DNA of 64,000 nt from JALHNI01 sp044226365 (GTDB lineage Bacteria > Acidobacteriota > Terriglobia > Bryobacterales > Bryobacteraceae). The stretch's first letter is position 1; each line of letters starts with the position of its first letter. The stretch is from the NCBI GenBank assembly GCA_044226365.1, contig JBGAHE010000013.1, positions 26,157-90,156 on the forward strand, read 5' to 3'. Below, in pieces: positions 61,491 through 64,000 of the stretch. A program made the position numbers and the translations under genes. Under the pieces are notes generated by a model that was not told where the DNA came from, did no database searches, and worked only from the letters and a program-made list of their open reading frames with translations.

Positions 61491-61984
61491 GTTCTCCCGT
61501 AGCGTGATCGGCAGCGGCGGGATACCGTAGCGGAGCGCCAGCCGCCAGGGCACCGACCCGCCGGGCAGCACCGGGAGCGCCGCCAGCGGGTCGGCGGCAG
61601 TCTTCACCGGGGTGGGCTTGCTCCAGGATAGAAAACAGTCCCGGCTTTCGCTTCGGTTTCGAAGCTCCATGGCGCGCTCAAGCGGCAGGTTGATCACCGT
61701 GCGCTGCTGCTTGGTGGCCGGGTCGGTAATGGTGACCTTCTTATACCGGGTCAGCGAGTCCCTGTTCGGCGGCCTGAACTTCGTTGAGCTCGCGGGCGCC
61801 GACGTTACCGACGGCGGCCTGAATCTGACTGTCGTAAACCGTACCGTAGTAGTAGGTGACAAACAGGAAGCTCGCCATGGTGAGCACGATGACGGCGGCA
61901 AAGCCGAAGATCGGGATCCCTTGGGAATCCTTGCCGATCGTAGCCTTCTTCGGCTGTCGCTACGCAGGCGTGGTCGTCTGCCAT
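61477..61984 (-). pseudogene. small one-helix membrane protein, frame broken several times
   Basis: Starts at the ATG at 61984 with AAAGG upstream, 12 bases after actF. Pieces read in different frames: PKKATIGKDSQGIPIFG, a membrane helix FAAVIVLTMASFLFVTYYYG, GARELNEVQAAEQGLADPV, then YKKVTITDPATKQQRTVINL and an Ala/Pro-rich end finishing ADHATGEHGKK at a TAG (61477-61479) that overlaps the sco start. At least three indels are needed. It is probably an inner-membrane subunit or assembly protein of the oxidase or the complex III, but I do not recognise the family. Confidence 0.55.
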
Positions 61985-61996
61985 ATTCTGGGCCTT

Positions 61997-63196
61997 TCAT
62001 AAAGATTCTGATGGCCTGAGGGCCTGTTCGAGGCGGAGATCGCCCACCGGAACCGCGACGCCCTTGCCCTTCGCGGCGCGACCAGAAGACCACGCCGATG
62101 GTGGCCAGGGAGCAGAGCCAGCCGAAGATGTCGAGCCAATGCGGGGCCGGCGACTTGTAGAAGTTCGGCATGATGACGAAGTACAGGTCGATGTATTCGA
62201 TGAAGAGCACCCAGAAGGCCATACCGAACATCAAGCCGAGATTGCGCTTGGAGCCGCGAGCGAGCAGGGTGAGGAACGGGAAGAAGAAGTGACCGGCGAT
62301 GAGCAGGTAAGCGAGGACTTCCCAGCCGCCTTCCCAGCGGACGCCAGTACCAGATGGTGGTTTCTTCCGGCAGGTTGGCGTACCAGATCAGCATGTACTG
62401 CGAGAAGCCGATGTAGGCCCAGAAAGCCGTGGTGGCGAACATCCACTTGCCGAGGGTCGTGGTAGTGCTCGACCGTGATCGAGTTCACCAGGATGCCGTT
62501 CTTGCGGAGGAGCTGGCAGATGATCATCAGGGTGGACATGAAGACCCAGCCGCCGCCGGCGAAGATGAACCGAAGATGGTGGAGTACCAGTGCGGGGCGA
62601 GCGACATGATCCAGTCGAAAGCGGCGAGCGATACCGAGAGGAACGTGAAGACTAGACCAGGAGCGGACCAGCCGGGAGAGCGGTCTCCATGTGCGCGATC
62701 GAGTCTTTGTCCTGCGCGAGCGACTGGCTGGTGATCTTCCAGGAGAGGAAGCTCCAGATGCCGAAGAAGACGGCGGCGCGGATCATGAAGGCTTCGACGT
62801 TGAAGCCGGCCTTCTGGCGGAGGATGGGGTCCAGCGACTTCTTCGACGTGTGACCACTCATAGAGATGGTGGACGCCGAGCACGACCGGGATGAACAGGA
62901 TGGCGCAGGCCGGGATGGCGCGACCAGATGCTCGATGATCCGGCGCACGGTGACGCTCCAGGCGGAACCGGTGAACATCACCTGGACGAAAAACAGGCCA
63001 CCCAGACAGGTGAGGGTGGTGAAGCAGAAGCCGACGAGTACGACCTGAAGCGGTCGGCGTCGAGCGCAAGCCCGCCCCGCAACCGATCCAGCCGACGAGG
63101 GCGAGGAACAACAACGCATTGCGGACTTTCGAGCAGGTGCTCTCTTCGAGATTACCAGTTGTCGTTCAAGCCGGGCAGATTTCCATGTCCTGACAT
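61997..63196 (-). pseudogene. actF: alternative complex III subunit ActF, many frameshifts
   Basis: Fragments in all three frames together make the multi-helix quinone-binding subunit: MSGHGNLPGLNDNW start, VVLVGFCFTTLTCLGGLFF, SAWSVTVRRIIEHLVA, IPACAILFIPVVLGVHHLYE, FFGIWSFLSWKITSQSLAQD, FTFLSVSLAAFDWIMSLAPH and WYSTIFG, TLMIICQLLRKNGILVNS, FATTAFWAYIGFSQYMLIWY, and MAFWVLFIEYIDLYFVIMP, ending ALRPSESL at 61997. At least eight frame changes are needed in 1.2 kb. The protein oxidises quinol in the inner membrane. The density of indels, in an otherwise conserved sequence, points to sequencing or assembly error. Confidence 0.82.
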
Positions 63197-63198
63197 GC

Positions 63199-63810
63199 TC
63201 AATAGTCCACCTTTTTTACCGAACGTCCCGCCATCGCGGCCAGTGCATCGGCCATCGCGCCGTCCTGACGCTGCAGGACGCGGATGTAGGCGATGATGGC
63301 CCAGCGATCGCGCTCGGTGATCTGTGTCTTATAACCCTTCATGGTGCGGCGCCCGTTGGAGATGACGTCGAAGAACTCGCCGTCGGGGTAGGCGCGGAGG
63401 CGGTCTTCGTGAAGGTTGGCCGGCGCGAAGGTCGGCAGCTTCTTCCAGACGACGCCGTGGCCGCTACCGGAGCGATCGTGGCAGGGGGCGCAATAGGTGT
63501 TGTACTTCTTCTGGCCGAGCTCGAAGGTGGCTTTGTCGAGCGTCAGCGGGTTGCGGCCGACGTACATGCCGCCGGTGTGGCCCTGGTAGAACGACTCGTC
63601 TTCCTTGAGCAAGCCGACCGCGACGGTGCCATCGGGGGGCAGATGCTGGGTGCGGCCGTCGGCGAAGTTGGGGTTGGCCGACTGGGCGCGGAACTTATGC
63701 TGGCGGTCCATGTCGGGCCAGACTTCAAGGGGCGTGCTGCGCGTGGAGATGCCGGCACAGCCGGTAAGCAAAACGGCGAGCGGCAGCACGGTGAGGAATT
63801 TCGAGGACAT
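63199..63810 (-). CDS. actE: alternative complex III cytochrome c subunit ActE, 203 aa
   Basis: A lipoprotein signal with the lipobox LLTGC (Cys about 18) is followed by a single cytochrome c domain with the heme motif CAPCH near 109-113 and a probable Met ligand (RRTMKGYK). Other conserved parts are GMYVGRNPLTLDKATFELG and ITERDRWAIIAYIRVLQ. ActE is the monoheme subunit of the complex. Its start overlaps the stop of actD by one base (TGATG) and its stop overlaps the actF start region. The frame is intact. Confidence 0.9.
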   Translation of the reverse strand: MSSKFLTVLPLAVLLTGCAGISTRSTPLEVWPDMDRQHKFRAQSANPNFADGRTQHLPPDGTVAVGLLKEDESFYQGHTGGMYVGRNPLTLDKATFELGQKKYNTYCAPCHDRSGSGHGVVWKKLPTFAPANLHEDRLRAYPDGEFFDVISNGRRTMKGYKTQITERDRWAIIAYIRVLQRQDGAMADALAAMAGRSVKKVDY

Positions 63811-64000
63811 CAGTTGGACTCCACAATCTGGGTCGACAGCGGGTGCGTCCCTTCGAGCAGCTGGCGGGTGGCCGTCTCGTCGAACTTGGGGTCCGACTTC
63901 TCGATCAGGAGGTAGAAGCGGTCGTCACCGACGCGGTCAAAGCCCTTGGCGCCGAACAGCGGATGGCTAAAGCGAGGCAGGCCGTTCAGGGCGAGCATGA
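63810..64000 (-). CDS. actD: alternative complex III subunit ActD, C-terminal part (partial)
   Basis: The 62 residues visible (LPRFSHPLFGAKGFDRV, DRFYLLIEKSDPKFDETATR) match the C-terminal end of ActD, the DUF3341 subunit of alternative complex III. The gene runs off the right edge of the window; the start lies beyond 64000. It would be followed by actE with a one-base overlap. The family has two membrane helices upstream of this part. Confidence 0.8.
   Translation of the reverse strand, partial: MLALNGLPRFSHPLFGAKGFDRVGDDRFYLLIEKSDPKFDETATRQLLEGTHPLSTQIVESN

Overview
The window is high-GC bacterial chromosome and looks like an Acidobacteriota genome of the Solibacter/Bryobacter type. This is inferred from gene content: two Oar-like TonB-dependent receptors with an N-terminal carboxypeptidase-regulatory domain, a DUF1501 / DUF1549-DUF1553 pair with a planctomycete-type cytochrome c, a quinoprotein dehydrogenase with a built-in cytochrome c domain, an alternative complex III plus caa3-type oxidase operon, and a large set of SpoIIE-family phosphatases. 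No transposase, rRNA, CRISPR array or phage gene was seen.

Layout. 0-4.1 kb: an unknown protein, then a minus-strand stress-type group (regulatory-domain protein, phosphoribosyltransferase, sugar-nucleotide transferase, Hsp20). 4.4-22.1 kb: the most striking region. A GAF-AAA+ sigma54 activator and a STAS protein run leftward. Divergently, behind a very good sigma54 promoter match, run a second STAS protein, an RsbW-like HATPase, a third STAS protein and then eight tandem paralogous membrane-bound PP2C/SpoIIE phosphatases. Each phosphatase has a secreted jelly-roll-like sensor domain, about seven membrane helices and a cytoplasmic phosphatase domain, and all seven junctions between them are 4-bp start/stop overlaps. 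It reads as a partner-switching module with eight parallel sensory inputs.

22.1-33.4 kb: mostly secreted or metabolic genes (large secreted protein, AlkZ-like winged-helix protein, globin-ankyrin fusion, D-aminopeptidase, URO-D-like protein, O-methyltransferase, M19 dipeptidase, quinoprotein dehydrogenase). 33.5-40.8 kb: two Oar-like TonB receptors, the first with a strong terminator, separated by a 650-bp non-coding stretch. 40.8-50.1 kb: DUF697-like protein, PD-(D/E)XK-like nuclease, YggS, glycosyltransferase, tRNA-Cys, small basic secreted protein, amidase, DUF1501 and PSD1 proteins. 50.1-55.5 kb: a STAND NTPase with 120-bp TPR repeats (one frameshift), dnaB and an exported methyltransferase. 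55.6-56.9 kb: a lipoprotein and a secreted protein.

56.9-64 kb: the minus-strand respiratory operon actD(partial)-actE-actF-small membrane protein-sco-coxB-coxA-coxC-coxD. Quinol is oxidised by the alternative complex III, electrons pass to the caa3 oxidase, and Sco supplies copper. actF, the small protein, sco, coxB and coxA are all broken by short indels, many of them in homopolymers, while actE, coxC and coxD are intact. This looks more like poor local consensus than real decay.
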